This document shows, piece after piece, positions 1 through 10,086 of a stretch of 56,640 bases of DNA. The translations under genes and the position numbers were made by a program. Under the pieces are notes generated by a model. That model had not been told where the DNA came from, searched no databases, and worked only from the letters and a program-made list of their open reading frames with translations. Each line of letters opens with the position of its first letter. The stretch's first letter is position 1. This DNA is from Myxococcales bacterium (GTDB lineage: Bacteria; Myxococcota_A; Polyangia; Haliangiales; Haliangiaceae), in the NCBI GenBank assembly GCA_024222395.1, contig JAAEPE010000821.1, positions 1-56,640 of the forward strand, read 5' to 3'.

Positions 1-50
1 CTCGCCACTCGCCACTCGCCTCTTGATGTCACCGGCCAGAGCCCTTACCG

Positions 51-290
51 CTAGATGCAGCCGCAAGCTGCCCTGCCCGCCTCGATGCGCCCAGCCTGCC
101 GCACCCAATGACTTCGGAGAGGTTGTTGGTTCGCATAAGCATCCTGTTCCCGGTATTTCGTCGGCAGAATCCACAGGAGAGCTTGGCAGGCGCACACAGC
201 CTCATCACTGTAGCGCTCACCCCCAGCGATGGAGACTGCCCACTCCCCTTCACAAGCGAGGATCGCCACGCCTGTGGCATCTAGGAGCAT
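51..290 (-). CDS. possible small hypothetical protein
   Basis: This 79-codon frame begins with ATG and ends with TAG, the stop used by most genes in the window. The product would be a soluble Cys- and Ala-containing polypeptide with no recognised domain, signal peptide or membrane segment. An overlapping minus-strand frame of similar length (29..280) competes with it, and neither is clearly coding. Nothing else was seen in bases 1 to 310 apart from a short ctcgccact repeat at the very edge. Confidence 0.2.
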   Translation of the reverse strand: MLLDATGVAILACEGEWAVSIAGGERYSDEAVCACQALLWILPTKYREQDAYANQQPLRSHWVRQAGRIEAGRAACGCI

Positions 291-540
291 AGATCTGCGG
301 GGCCCGTGCTAGACTCGGCGGCAGTGCGCGTTCCGCTGCCGTTCAAAGCAACCACCGCTCCCAAAGTACACCATCTCCGATTCCATAGACACAGACGGCG
401 ACGATGGCCGCACCCTCGGACTTGGGGCAGCAACGGGCATCGGCGTCGGGGCGATTGTTGGCGGCGGCATCTTCGTACTGGCCGGCGTCGCGTACGCCAC
501 CGCTGGCCCCTCGGCCATCGTTGCATTTGCCCTAAACGGC

Positions 541-2757
541 ATGGTCGCGTTTCTCACCGCCATGAGCTTCGCGGAGATCTCGAGCGCCTTTCCCGAGAAC
601 GGCGGAGCCTATACATTCGCCAAGAACATTCTCTCGGTAAGGGCGGCGTTCGCTACTGGCTGGATCCTGTGGTCTGCGTACATCGTTGCTGGCGTGCTCT
701 ACGCCTTGGGATTCGCCTCCTTCGCGTCGCTCTCCATCTACTCCATCTGGGATCTCATTGGCTCTGCTCCCGACTGGCTGCACGGTCGACATACCAGTCT
801 GCTTCTCGCTTCTCTCGCAACTGTGGTCTATGCCTACTCGCAGGCACGCAAGACCGGTGGCGGTGCGGGATGGGCCACGACGGGCAAGGTGATCGTCTTT
901 GGAATCCTGCTCGTCGCCGGCCTAGCTGCCCTGCTAAGGCAAGACATCGGCACTACCACCGCGAACGTCACGCCTTTCTTCGACGGAGGCAGCGGCGGCG
1001 TACTCATGGCTATGGGCTTCACGTTCATCGCTCTGCAGGGATTTGATCTCATCGCCGCCGTTGGAGGCGAAGTAAAACGACCGAGCTACACCATTCCGCG
1101 CGCCATGTTCCTCTCACTGGGCTGCGCTCTCGCAATCTATCTTCCCTTGCTCTTCATGGTCGCCTCAGTTGGCGTCGTCCCCGGCGAGTCGATTAGTGCG
1201 TTGGCTGCCGCTCGCCCCGAAAGCGTCATCCCGCTCGCAGCAGAGCGTTTCATGGGGCCCGCCGGCTACTGGCTCGTATTGGTCGCAGCCTTGCTCTCCA
1301 CCCTCTCCGCACTAAACGCCAACCTGCTCGCCGCTTCTCGCATCGCCCTCGCCATGGCTCAAGATCGCACCCTGCCCGCGGTCCTAGGTGATGTGCACAT
1401 CGAACGACGGACGCCCGTTGTCGCCATCTACGCCACAGCTCTCACCCTCATCGCCATCGTCTTCATGGTTCCCAACCTTACCGATGCGGGCGCGGCGGCG
1501 AGCCTCATATTCTTGGTCTCCTTTGCCCTCACTCATTTCACGGGATACCTGGCACGCAAACGCGGTGGCACAACCGGTGACTGCTATCGGACGCCCTGGT
1601 TCCCGATGGTTCCCATCGTCGGTGGCTTGGCGTGCACGGGGCTCGCAGTCTTCCAAGGCATCGTCTCCCCCGACGCAACCGGCATCGTCATGCTCTGGTT
1701 GGCACTCGGCGTCATGCTCTACTGGTCTCTCTTCGCCCGTCGTGCCGAGATTGGAGACGCTGCGAGCGAAGGCTTTGACCCGTCGATTCTGAGCATGCGC
1801 GGCCGCAGCCCACTTGTGCTCGTGCCTATTGCCAACCCAAAGCACGTGCAAGCCATGACGGAAGTCGCAAATGCCCTGGCTCGCAATGTCTGGCGCGTCT
1901 TGCTTCTCAGTATTGTGCCGATTCCCGAAGAGCGAAATGGTGAGAGCGAGCCCATCGACCTACGGGCAACCGAGAGTGTCATCACCAACGCCATGCGCAG
2001 CTCGTACGCAAGCGGAGACCTTCCCGAGGCCCTCATAACGTTCGCTCGCGCCCCCCTGGACGAGATTCGACGTGTCGCCGAGGGTCACCAGTGCCAAACC
2101 CTATTGCTCGGTCTCGGAGACATCGAACATATCCGCGAGAGTGAGCTCGAATCGCTGCTAAACGATGTCGATGCGGACGTAGCGTTCATGCGCACACAAG
2201 ACGAGTGGACTCTCGCCGCGACCCAAAAGATCTTGGTTCCGGTAGGCGGCTTGGGCGATCAACACGAATTGCGCGCGCGTCTCCTAAGCAGTGTTTGCCG
2301 CTCCTCCAAGCGAGACGTCACCTTTGTAACCGTGCTCTCCCCGGAGGCAACCGAGGCTGAGGCCGAACGGGTTCGGCGCGACATCAGCAAGCTCGCCGAT
2401 CTCAAGGTTCCGGGAATATCGACGGTCAACGTGATTCGAGCGAAGGACGCCACCGCGGCCATTATTGAGGAGGCGGAAGAACACGACCTGATGGTGCTCG
2501 GCCTGCAATCGGTGGGAAGGGGGCGAAAGGTCTTCGGAGATTTCGTCCTCCGCATTGCTAGGGAAGCTCCGTGCGCGACGATCTTTCTCAGTCGCCAGCG
2601 CCCCAAGGGGTTTCAATTGCTCGACCCCCTGCGCGACGAAATCGTCGACTCACTGCGAAACGCTTGGGCACAATCCCCGGGACTGGGCCGAGGGGATCAA
2701 CATGAAGAACGTGTAGCCCCAGAGAGGCCGACACGGGGCACAAACGAGCCAGACTGA
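541..2757 (+). CDS. APC-superfamily amino acid permease with C-terminal UspA domains
   Basis: The product is a cytoplasmic-membrane permease of the amino acid-polyamine-organocation superfamily, probably moving an amino acid or related cation. About 12 hydrophobic segments fill the first 400 residues, followed by two universal-stress-protein-like domains of roughly 140 residues each. The second ends in a GLQSVGRGRKVFG stretch like the UspA nucleotide-binding signature. The ATG at 541 is only the first available start codon. The same frame is open from 313, and bases 412-540 encode a typical APC first membrane helix (GVGAIVGGGIFVLAG), so the true protein is longer. No in-frame ATG, GTG or TTG lies between the TAG at 310 and base 541, so the natural start is either non-standard or lost to an indel. 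Substrate unknown; family assignment strong. Confidence 0.85.
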   Translation: MVAFLTAMSFAEISSAFPENGGAYTFAKNILSVRAAFATGWILWSAYIVAGVLYALGFASFASLSIYSIWDLIGSAPDWLHGRHTSLLLASLATVVYAYSQARKTGGGAGWATTGKVIVFGILLVAGLAALLRQDIGTTTANVTPFFDGGSGGVLMAMGFTFIALQGFDLIAAVGGEVKRPSYTIPRAMFLSLGCALAIYLPLLFMVASVGVVPGESISALAAARPESVIPLAAERFMGPAGYWLVLVAALLSTLSALNANLLAASRIALAMAQDRTLPAVLGDVHIERRTPVVAIYATALTLIAIVFMVPNLTDAGAAASLIFLVSFALTHFTGYLARKRGGTTGDCYRTPWFPMVPIVGGLACTGLAVFQGIVSPDATGIVMLWLALGVMLYWSLFARRAEIGDAASEGFDPSILSMRGRSPLVLVPIANPKHVQAMTEVANALARNVWRVLLLSIVPIPEERNGESEPIDLRATESVITNAMRSSYASGDLPEALITFARAPLDEIRRVAEGHQCQTLLLGLGDIEHIRESELESLLNDVDADVAFMRTQDEWTLAATQKILVPVGGLGDQHELRARLLSSVCRSSKRDVTFVTVLSPEATEAEAERVRRDISKLADLKVPGISTVNVIRAKDATAAIIEEAEEHDLMVLGLQSVGRGRKVFGDFVLRIAREAPCATIFLSRQRPKGFQLLDPLRDEIVDSLRNAWAQSPGLGRGDQHEERVAPERPTRGTNEPD

Positions 2758-2809
2758 TTCTTCTTCGAGGCACTGCGATCTGGATCGTTCGCATCCCGAA
2801 CAAGGAGTT

Positions 2810-3451
2810 TCAGTCGCCGCAGAGATTGTAGACGAAGCCAATTAGCGAAGGGAGTCTAACAGAGAGGCCTGCCGTAGCGGCGAACGACGCTTCGTTCTCT
2901 AGGCTGCGCCGGGCTCCAGCCTCCAAGTACAGGCCGATAGCACTTGTGCCATAGGCGTACCCAGCTCCCCCACCGCAGGGATCAGAGAACCCACCACCGC
3001 CCTCGCCAGCTCCGAATATTTCCCAGGTGCCCCTCGCCAGAAGGCTCACACTGTCGCCGCCATCGATGTCTGCCGTGTTCAGAAACTCCGCGCGAACTCC
3101 CAGCCACGTGCGATGGTTCTCCCGAAGATTGTTTGAGAGGATTTTCGCGGCCGAAATGTAGGCACCATAGCTTGTGCGCGGCCCTCCCGGCGGAGCAGAC
3201 ATCTTCTGAGTGATATCGCGACCAGATTCCTCGACGCGCTCATATACGTAGCCGACCCCAACGTCGTAATCCTGCTTCTCATTTAGAGTGGCACTGGCCA
3301 AGTGCGCACCAGCCGACATCCGGATGCCCGTCTGCATTTCTCCTCTCGGCAGCACCATGGTGGTTCCGATGTCGCTTCGGGAAGGCGGCAAAGCGCCAGC
3401 AAAACACGCTGTGGCGCCCCAACACAACAAGCTCAGAATAGTGAGACGCAT
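2810..3451 (-). CDS. secreted, outer-membrane beta-barrel-like hypothetical protein
   Basis: The 213-residue product starts with a signal peptide (MRLTILSLLCWGATACFAGA) and continues as alternating polar/hydrophobic, Gly- and aromatic-containing stretches typical of a small outer-membrane beta barrel. The end (LIGFVYNLCGD) carries a Cys, and a Gly-rich CGGGAGYAYG segment lies near residue 160. No family was recognised. Cleavage may follow CFA by signal peptidase I; a lipobox reading around ATAC is less likely. It converges with the transporter upstream, 52 bp apart, with no clear terminator hairpin between them. The role in the cell envelope is inferred only from composition. Confidence 0.6.
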   Translation of the reverse strand: MRLTILSLLCWGATACFAGALPPSRSDIGTTMVLPRGEMQTGIRMSAGAHLASATLNEKQDYDVGVGYVYERVEESGRDITQKMSAPPGGPRTSYGAYISAAKILSNNLRENHRTWLGVRAEFLNTADIDGGDSVSLLARGTWEIFGAGEGGGGFSDPCGGGAGYAYGTSAIGLYLEAGARRSLENEASFAATAGLSVRLPSLIGFVYNLCGD

Positions 3452-3572
3452 AGACTCCTCCGATTAGAGCAAGTAACGGACCAACCCCGCCAGCCCCTCG
3501 CCCGAAGGCCCCATAGCATCGGCATCGCGTTCTGCGAATCCATGCCTACCACAACCACTCGTCCAACAAACG

Positions 3573-4133
3573 CTAGGCAGACTGCCATTTCGTGTTGGTC
3601 AGCGCGGTGAGCACATGATCTTGCCAAGCGCCGGCCAAGTAGAGGTAGTCGCGGGCGAAGCCCTCTGGAACAAAGCCCAACGCCTTGAGCACCGAAGCGC
3701 TGCGATGGTTCGTCGGCATGTAGTTCGCCATGATGCGATGGAGGCCAAGATCAGCAAACACGTGGTCGATTGCCTCACGCAAGGCTTCACGCATATAGCC
3801 ATTTCCTACAGCCTCGCTATCGAGAGCGTAGCCGAGGTGTGCGGCTTGAAATGCGCCACGCACGATGTTGTTGAACGTGATATGTCCCAAGACTCGATTC
3901 TCACCGTCGTCAAGATCCCGCAGGATCAGAAAGAGCGAATGGCCGGCCGCCATGAGTTTGCTACGCCTGACAATCTCGGCACTCCAGAACTCCGATTCGA
4001 AGTAAGCCTCTTGCCGCAGCGGCTCCCAGGGAGCGAAATGCTCCCGATTCCGCGTCGCGTATAGGACCATGCTCTCCGCATCCTCGCTACCAGGGCGAGA
4101 AAGTCGCAAGCGAGCCGTTTGTAGGTCCAACAT
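3573..4133 (-). CDS. rimJ: RimJ/RimL-family GNAT N-acetyltransferase
   Basis: This is a GCN5-related acetyltransferase of the type that acetylates the N-terminal amine of ribosomal proteins using acetyl-CoA; RimJ acts on S5. The ending (ALGFVPEGFARDYLYLAG, then WQDHVLTALT) matches the distinctive RimJ C-terminus, and the central GNGYMREALREAIDHVF is the acetyl-CoA pyrophosphate-binding loop and helix. The frame is open further upstream to 4277, but family alignment begins at MLDLQTARLRLSRP, so the ATG at 4133 was chosen, giving 186 residues, close to the usual length of about 190. It stands alone and diverges from the methyltransferase at 4320. The exact substrate is inferred. Confidence 0.8.
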   Translation of the reverse strand: MLDLQTARLRLSRPGSEDAESMVLYATRNREHFAPWEPLRQEAYFESEFWSAEIVRRSKLMAAGHSLFLILRDLDDGENRVLGHITFNNIVRGAFQAAHLGYALDSEAVGNGYMREALREAIDHVFADLGLHRIMANYMPTNHRSASVLKALGFVPEGFARDYLYLAGAWQDHVLTALTNTKWQSA

Positions 4134-4319
4134 GCCGATAAGTATAGACCGAACAAGGTTGCTTGCCTCCCAGTGATTGGCACACCCCGGCTCGAGAAGC
4201 AGACGGCAACTCGCTAGCATGGTGTTCGGGTGTGGCCCACGCGCCACAGATCCGCGATACGTGTGCCACTGCAGCACTCCTACTTGCGCCCTGGCTCGAC
4301 GAAGTGCTTAGGTTGGCGC

Positions 4320-4976
4320 ATGTCGCAAGTCGCCAAGGTTCAAGCCATCTTTGATACGTGGGCACAAAATGGCCGAGCCGACGGAATGGAGCGGGGCCAC
4401 GGCCCCACTGCCATTCAGGCGTTCAAAAAGCTGGAGTTAAGGCCGGGGCAGAACTATCTCGATATCGGCTGCGGCAACGGCTACACGGTGCGCTGGGCTG
4501 CGAACAAAGACCGAGCGGAGGATGTCTGGGGCATCGACGTGGCTCCCGAGATGATTGCCCTCGCAAGGCGAATGAGCGCCGACTCGGCCCCAAGAGCGAA
4601 CTTCTTTGCAGGTGAGTTCCCAAGTGAGACTCTGCCAGAGAATCACTTCGACGCCGTCTTCTCGATGGAAGTCTTTTACTACTTCCCTTCCGTTGACGAT
4701 GGCCTCAGCGCCGTACAGGGTTTGCTAAAGCCTGGTGGTCTCTTCACTTGCGTCGTCGACTACTACCAAGAGAATGCAGCGAGCCACAGCTGGCCAGAAG
4801 ACACCGGCGTTGCGATGACTCTCTGGTCAGCCGACCAGTGGCGCGAAGGCTTCGCGCGAGCTGGGCTAGAAGTCGTCGAGCAATCTCGACTCTTTCCGAC
4901 CGACAACGCCCAGAGTTCGCCCGACTGGAAGCAGAGCGAGGGCAGCCTGATGACGCTCGGGCGGAAGAGTTCTTAG
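4320..4976 (+). CDS. class I SAM-dependent methyltransferase
   Basis: This 218-residue soluble enzyme has motif I as LDIGCGNGYTVRWAA, the following acidic strand as GIDVAPEMI, motif II around FDAVFSMEVFYYFP and motif III as LLKPGGLF, so it should bind S-adenosylmethionine and methylate an unknown acceptor. It belongs to the Methyltransf_11/25 group, which includes small-molecule and lipid methylases. The frame opens upstream at 4230, but family proteins begin near MSQVAKVQAIFDTWA, so the ATG at 4320 was chosen. Its stop codon overlaps the stop of xseB on the opposite strand by 4 bp, leaving no space for a separate terminator. Confidence 0.8.
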   Translation: MSQVAKVQAIFDTWAQNGRADGMERGHGPTAIQAFKKLELRPGQNYLDIGCGNGYTVRWAANKDRAEDVWGIDVAPEMIALARRMSADSAPRANFFAGEFPSETLPENHFDAVFSMEVFYYFPSVDDGLSAVQGLLKPGGLFTCVVDYYQENAASHSWPEDTGVAMTLWSADQWREGFARAGLEVVEQSRLFPTDNAQSSPDWKQSEGSLMTLGRKSS

Positions 4977-5182
4977 TCTTCTTCGCTTTCCAGATCTGCG
5001 AATACGTCCCGCACCTGTGCTTCGACGTCGCGCAACTTGTGATCAAGCTCTTTGATGAGCCCAGCGCCCTTCTTCACATCCTTGGCAAGGGTATCTATGG
5101 GAGTCTCCGCATCGTCGAGGCGTCGCAAGATGTCCTCGAGTTCGGCGACCTTCTCTTCGTAGCTTAGTTCTTTCTTACTCAT
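4973..5182 (-). CDS. xseB: exodeoxyribonuclease VII small subunit
   Basis: The 69-residue protein has the XseB signature: SYEEKVAELEDILRRLDD, followed by a helical region and an acidic end (ADLESEED). XseB subunits form helical hairpins that bind XseA to make exonuclease VII, which degrades single-stranded DNA to oligonucleotides in both directions. Its ATG overlaps the last 8 bases of xseA, so the two are translationally coupled in the order xseA-xseB, the usual arrangement. It ends in TAA, which is rare in this window. Confidence 0.93.
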   Translation of the reverse strand: MSKKELSYEEKVAELEDILRRLDDAETPIDTLAKDVKKGAGLIKELDHKLRDVEAQVRDVFADLESEED

Positions 5183-6668
5183 CCGCTTTCTCCATAACTG
5201 AATCTACGCTGCTCTGCACCGTGCCGTCGGCAAGCTCTGTTCGAATCGCCTGCCCTTTGGCGACCGAGTGAATCGATCGCAGGAGCGTGCCTTCGGAGTC
5301 GTACACCAAGGCATAGCCCCGCTCCAAGTTGCGCGCCGGGTCCGCGGCCCGCAAAATTTGTTTCCAGGCCGCTGTGCGCTGTCCCTCGCTGCGAAGGCGA
5401 TTGAAGACAACCGGTGAGAGCAGTCGCTCCACAAGCCTGTCTTTGGTGTCGACTCGGCTCGCAAGAGCGCGCCCCACAGTCTTGTTCAAGCTCTTGCGAT
5501 GCTCGAGAAGGGCGCGAAAGGCGACGGAGCTGCACTGGCGAGCCAGAGACTCTAGCTCCATCTTGGACCGACGAAGCCGGCCGTCCTCTGTAGACAAGCG
5601 CTTTTGCACAAGGAGTCTAAATCGATGTGCATGACTCTGGCTCTCGGCCTTTCTCTCTCGGAGCACCCGGCGAGTGAAGCTAACGAGCAACTCCCCCGAA
5701 CCGTCGATTCGGTCGCGCTCCGGCCGCAGACGCAACTGCACCAAACGACGGAGGTCTCGCCGCGCGCTCTGCAGCTTCTCATCTGCCTGGGAGTAGCGCG
5801 TCACGAGATTCTCACCGACCGCTGTGGGCGTCTTGAATGAGGTATGAGCCACCGCATCGAGAACGCTGGTATCGATTTCGTGCCCGATTGCGGTCCAAAC
5901 CGGATACTTGTAGTCGGCGATGGCCCGCGCGATAGCTTCGTTGTCCATGTACGAGAGGCTCACTCGCGAGCCGCCTCCCCGGAGGAGTACTACGAGATCC
6001 AAATCGAGTTTTTCGAGTTGGCCCAAGGCCCTTAGAACCGAAGACTCGGTGGAATCGCCCTCAACCCTGGCGTCAGCCGCAAATATGGTGATTGCGTAGC
6101 CGCTTGCAGCGATGGTCGTTACGAAGTCCTTGTAACCCGCGGTATCTCGGCTGGCAACCAGGCCGATCCGCCTGGGCAATGCCGGCACCGAATGTCTAGA
6201 GTTTTTCTCAAGGAGCTTCTCTTTGCGGAGCCGTTCTACTATTTCAATGCGCTTGCGCTCCAGTGCTCCCAGAGATTCGGCAGGGTCGACATCCACCGCC
6301 GTAACCGACATGCCATAGAGATCGTGATACTGGATGTGACATCGCAGCCCGACCTCGTTGCCGTCATCGAGTAAGTCATCAAGGCGAGCATCGGCCAGGC
6401 GCTGGCGTATGAGCTTGAGTTCTCTAGGCCAAATGGTGCAGCGCAACTTGGCGACGACTCGACCATCCTTGAGTTCAACGAGGTCGCAATACAACCTGCC
6501 ACCGCTTCCACTTACGGAGGAGAGCTCGGCGCGAATCCAAAACGGCTTTGCGTCGAGTGCGGGTTGCAGGAGCTTGCGCAGGCGCGAATGCACCCTTGAG
6601 ACACTTGCAAATGTGCGCCCTTCTGTAGCCACCCACGCAGCTTGCCACGCGCGCGGTCTCAATTCCAC
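5175..6668 (-). CDS. xseA: exodeoxyribonuclease VII large subunit
   Basis: This is the catalytic subunit of exonuclease VII. The N-terminal OB-fold (about residues 20-120) is followed by the nuclease domain with RIGLVASRDTAGYKDF, the Gly-rich VVLLRGGGS loop and the GHEIDTSVLDAVAHTSFKTPTA block, which is the family signature. A long charged helical region and a C-terminal domain with GYALVYDSEGTLLRS complete it. At 497 residues it is slightly longer than the E. coli protein. The GTG at 6668 was kept; a second GTG at 6632 would remove 12 residues and begins closer to where homologues start. Only 34 bp separate it from the divergent ygiQ start. Confidence 0.93.
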   Translation of the reverse strand: MELRPRAWQAAWVATEGRTFASVSRVHSRLRKLLQPALDAKPFWIRAELSSVSGSGGRLYCDLVELKDGRVVAKLRCTIWPRELKLIRQRLADARLDDLLDDGNEVGLRCHIQYHDLYGMSVTAVDVDPAESLGALERKRIEIVERLRKEKLLEKNSRHSVPALPRRIGLVASRDTAGYKDFVTTIAASGYAITIFAADARVEGDSTESSVLRALGQLEKLDLDLVVLLRGGGSRVSLSYMDNEAIARAIADYKYPVWTAIGHEIDTSVLDAVAHTSFKTPTAVGENLVTRYSQADEKLQSARRDLRRLVQLRLRPERDRIDGSGELLVSFTRRVLRERKAESQSHAHRFRLLVQKRLSTEDGRLRRSKMELESLARQCSSVAFRALLEHRKSLNKTVGRALASRVDTKDRLVERLLSPVVFNRLRSEGQRTAAWKQILRAADPARNLERGYALVYDSEGTLLRSIHSVAKGQAIRTELADGTVQSSVDSVMEKADE

Positions 6669-6702
6669 GCCCGCAGACTTGTCTATATGGTACTAGTCCC
6701 GC

Positions 6703-8817
6703 GTGTCGGCCCTGGTAACCCACGGAATGCTCGATCCGCGAAGCAGCATCTTCGCGGGGGCCAAGGTGCGTTCCGAGCAAACCCCGGCTCCGTTTCTCCC
6801 CAGCACCCGCCGCGAGATGCGTGAGCTTGGCTGGGATGAGTGCGACGTCATCATTGTTACCGGCGACGCCTACGTTGATCACCCGAGCTTCGGCATGGCA
6901 CTCATCGGCCGAGTCTTGGAGGCTCAGGGCTACCGAGTCGGCATCATCGCCCAACCCGCGTGGGACGATAGCGAGGCGTTCAAAGCGCTTGGGCGGCCCA
7001 GGCTCTTCTTCGGCGTCACGGGCGGCAACATGGACTCGATGGTCAATCGCTACACAAGCGACCACAAGGTCCGCAACGACGATGCCTATACCCCAGGCGG
7101 CGAAGGCGGCTCACGCCCTGATCGCTCCGTACTCATCTACTCGAATCGGTGCCGGCAAGGATTCAAAGGCGTCGGCATTGTCATTGGCGGTATCGAGGCA
7201 AGCCTGCGCCGCCTAGCCCATTTCGACTACTGGTCAAACAAAGTACGTCGCTCGATCCTCTTCGACGCCAAAGCCGACATCCTACTTTTCGGAAACGCCG
7301 AGAGAGCCATCGTCGAGCTCACTCGTCGTCTAGACGGCGGCGAGCCCATTCGCGAGATTCGTGATATTCGAGGCACCGCCTTCGCCGCCAAGGAGATTCC
7401 AGATGGTTATCACAGCGTCGATTCCAAGACGATAAACTCGCCCGGAATCGTAGGCCTCAGACGCAAGCACGAGAATGCAATTCCCTGCGAGCGACAGGTC
7501 ATCGAACTGCCGAGCTTCGCCGACGTATCCTCCGACAAGCAGCTCTACGCCCACGCCTCTCGCATCGTTCACCTGGAGGCCAACCCGGGTAACGCGCGCG
7601 CCATGGTGCAAGAGCACGACGGTCGGCTTCTGTGGATCAATCCCCCCCCGATTCCGCTCACCAGCGCAGACATGGACGGGGTCTACGAGCTGCCCTACGC
7701 CCGCGTGCCCCATCCGGCATACAAGGCGGACATCCCCGCGTACAACATGATCAAGAGCTCGGTGACGATCATGCGAGGTTGCTTTGGCGGCTGCACCTTT
7801 TGCTCGATTTCCGAGCATGAGGGACGCATCATTCAGAGCCGCTCACAGAAGTCGATTCTTCGCGAGATCTCAGAGATGTCGGAGACGATTCCAGGCTTCA
7901 CCGGTGTCGTATCCGACATTGGCGGCCCAACCGCGAATATGTACAGGCTCGGCTGCAAGAGCCGCGAGGTTGAAGCTGCATGCCGTCGCCCCTCCTGCGT
8001 GTATCCGGGAATCTGTTCGAATCTCAAGACAGATCATTCCTCGCTTGTTGACCTCTATCGCAAGGCTCGCTCAAGCAGGGGCATCAAACGGGTATTCATC
8101 GCATCCGGAGTTCGCTATGACCTAGCGGTGGAATCCCCGGAGTACGTCAAAGAGCTGGTTCAGCACCACGTGGGCGGCTATTTGAAGATCGCGCCCGAGC
8201 ACACCCGAGAGGGCCCGCTCACGAAAATGATGAAGCCCGGCATCGACACCTACGACAGATTCGAGCGGCTTTTTGAGAAGTTCTCCAAGCAAGCCGGCAA
8301 GGATCAGTACCTGATTCCGTACTTTATCGCTGCCCACCCAGGCACAACCGACGAAGACATGCTCGAGCTCTCGCTCTGGCTCAAGCGCCATGGTTTCAAG
8401 GCGGATCAGGTGCAAACCTACTTACCTGCCCCGATGGCCACAGCGACGACCATGTATCACACAGAGAAGAACCCACTAAAGTCGCTCAAAGCGAACGAGG
8501 CAATAGTGGTTCCCAAGGGTCAGAACAAGCGCACGTTGCACAAGGCCTTCCTGCGCTACCACGATCCAAACAACTGGCCCCTGCTGCGCGATGCGCTCCG
8601 CGACATGGGGCGAGAGGATCTGATCGGCGGAGGAAGCGAGCAGCTAATACCCTTGCACCAACCTCGAGTCCGGCAAGAAGGCGCCCGCGGCAAACGCAGC
8701 CCAGCACCAGGGCGCCCCGGCCCCAAACGAGGTGGTGCCCGCACGCAGCACACGGGTCTTCCACCGAAACACGGTCGGCCCGCGGCCGGCAAACGCCGAT
8801 CAAAGAAGCGCAAGTAG
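6703..8817 (+). CDS. ygiQ: YgiQ-family radical SAM protein (UPF0313)
   Basis: This large cytoplasmic radical-SAM protein has an N-terminal YgiQ domain ([20 protein letters not shown]) and a radical-SAM core whose [4Fe-4S] cysteines are C360, C364 and C367 in GCFGGCTFC. The biochemical reaction of YgiQ proteins is not established. Later conserved blocks include [16 protein letters not shown] and [12 protein letters not shown]. The last 60 or so residues form a Lys/Arg/Pro/Gly-rich, probably disordered tail, as in many YgiQ homologues. Translation starts at GTG, and family alignment begins within the first 15 residues. It diverges from xseA. Confidence 0.92.
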   Translation: MSALVTHGMLDPRSSIFAGAKVRSEQTPAPFLPSTRREMRELGWDECDVIIVTGDAYVDHPSFGMALIGRVLEAQGYRVGIIAQPAWDDSEAFKALGRPRLFFGVTGGNMDSMVNRYTSDHKVRNDDAYTPGGEGGSRPDRSVLIYSNRCRQGFKGVGIVIGGIEASLRRLAHFDYWSNKVRRSILFDAKADILLFGNAERAIVELTRRLDGGEPIREIRDIRGTAFAAKEIPDGYHSVDSKTINSPGIVGLRRKHENAIPCERQVIELPSFADVSSDKQLYAHASRIVHLEANPGNARAMVQEHDGRLLWINPPPIPLTSADMDGVYELPYARVPHPAYKADIPAYNMIKSSVTIMRGCFGGCTFCSISEHEGRIIQSRSQKSILREISEMSETIPGFTGVVSDIGGPTANMYRLGCKSREVEAACRRPSCVYPGICSNLKTDHSSLVDLYRKARSSRGIKRVFIASGVRYDLAVESPEYVKELVQHHVGGYLKIAPEHTREGPLTKMMKPGIDTYDRFERLFEKFSKQAGKDQYLIPYFIAAHPGTTDEDMLELSLWLKRHGFKADQVQTYLPAPMATATTMYHTEKNPLKSLKANEAIVVPKGQNKRTLHKAFLRYHDPNNWPLLRDALRDMGREDLIGGGSEQLIPLHQPRVRQEGARGKRSPAPGRPGPKRGGARTQHTGLPPKHGRPAAGKRRSKKRK

Positions 8818-9030
8818 GCGCGACACCGTCGCTCCGAGCATCGCGTCTTCGGCGTACTTCAAACCGCTCGAAGCGCGTGTGACGGTCTGGAACTTCGAAC
8901 GTGATTTGCTGCCACTCAGGCACTTCGTGCGCAGAATGATGACTCAAATGCCCTGAGAGCGGGCCCCCGGCTAGCAACACAGGTCTGGAGCGCACAGCGA
9001 CACTTTCATCCCTTTGCAACGGAGCCCCCC

Positions 9031-10086
9031 ATGCAGACCAAGAAAGTCGTCCTTCCGATCCTTAGTGCCCTCGCAATTCTCTGTGCAGCCTATGGCGGCT
9101 CAGACGGCAAGCCAGATGCGCAAGTCGACTCCTTCCTAGAAGTCGACGTGACCAATCCCGGCGACGGTGAGACAGGAATTCCCCTGAACCACACACTCGG
9201 TATCTCATTTGCCCAAGAGCTCGATCCGTCAACGATTGGCAGTGGCGACATCACAGTCGTTGCGAACGAGGCGCGGCAAGCTGTGGGTTCTCGATGACGC
9301 CGAGTCCTCGGGCTCGATGGCTCGGTGGAGGTTCGAGGCTGTGTCGAGCATCCGCACTACAACCCGGATAGCGGCGAACTCGAATCGCTCAGAAACCACT
9401 TCGAAATCATCGATACCCAGGCCCCCTTCCCGGGTACCTACGACGTCGAAGCGATCCTTGTCCCGGTCAACGTCGACCACGATAGCGTCGTCGTGCGCTA
9501 CGGCGCGGACGTTCCCGCCCCAGACCCGGAAGTGCCACCCAAGATGGGGGAGCCAGGCCCTACCGTCTATGAAGAACACACCGTCTACTTTGCCGACAAC
9601 CGTCTGATTGCGGTTGTCGCAGCGCCACCTTGTGCCGAGGGCATCGGCCAAAACACCGACGCGTGCAGTACGGGCTTCGGCACCTCAGTCGGCGGTTCCG
9701 TCACCACGGGAATGACTGTCGCGACGAGGGCGGGCATCCTGATTGGCATAGAGGAGGAGGTGCAAGCGGGTTTTGTCTTCGCCACAGTGACCGTGCAAAA
9801 AGCCTAGGCTGAAGTCAGCGCTGAAATCGAACTCTCGGCTAGCATTTCTACGACAACCAGCATCTCTCAGAAAATCACCGACGTCGCGAGCTACGGCGAA
9901 GACTTGGTGGTATTTCACACCACTCCCTACGATAGGTTCACTTACGGAGTCGTCTCGCATCCTGATGGCGAGGTCTTGGGCAAGCCAGTGACGGTTGACG
10001 TACCCCAGCGCCCCAAAGTTCTCGCAGTCACCAGGGAGTACTACAACGCCAACAACGGCGAACAGATAGACGTTGACACCAACATC
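9031..10086 (+). pseudogene. decayed lipoprotein gene with SbsA-like Ig domain, cut by a MITE
   Basis: One reading frame runs from the ATG at 9031, which has a cggag ribosome site just upstream, to the MITE at 10087. It is broken by TGA at 9295 and TAG at 9805. Before the first stop there is a signal peptide and an Ig-like Big_5 segment (VTNPGDGETGIPLNHTLGIS, then a DPSTI element). Coding-like sequence resumes after each stop in the same frame, for example HYNPDSGELESL near 9350 and ITDVASYGEDLVVFHTTP near 9880. The expected lipobox reads LCAAYGGSDG, with Tyr where the lipidated Cys would be; a single TGT-to-TAT change would explain it. The frame then runs into the repeat element and ends artificially. 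Original function unknown. Confidence 0.75.

Noticed and set aside
2259..2616. Two minus-strand frames antisense to the transporter UspA domains
   Set aside because: Basic, Ser/Arg-rich products without domains; shadows of the sense gene.
9031..9807. Possible selenocysteine or pyrrolysine recoding at the in-frame stops
   Set aside because: No SECIS-like structure seen, two different stops, a missing lipobox Cys and loss of the 3' end all point to decay.
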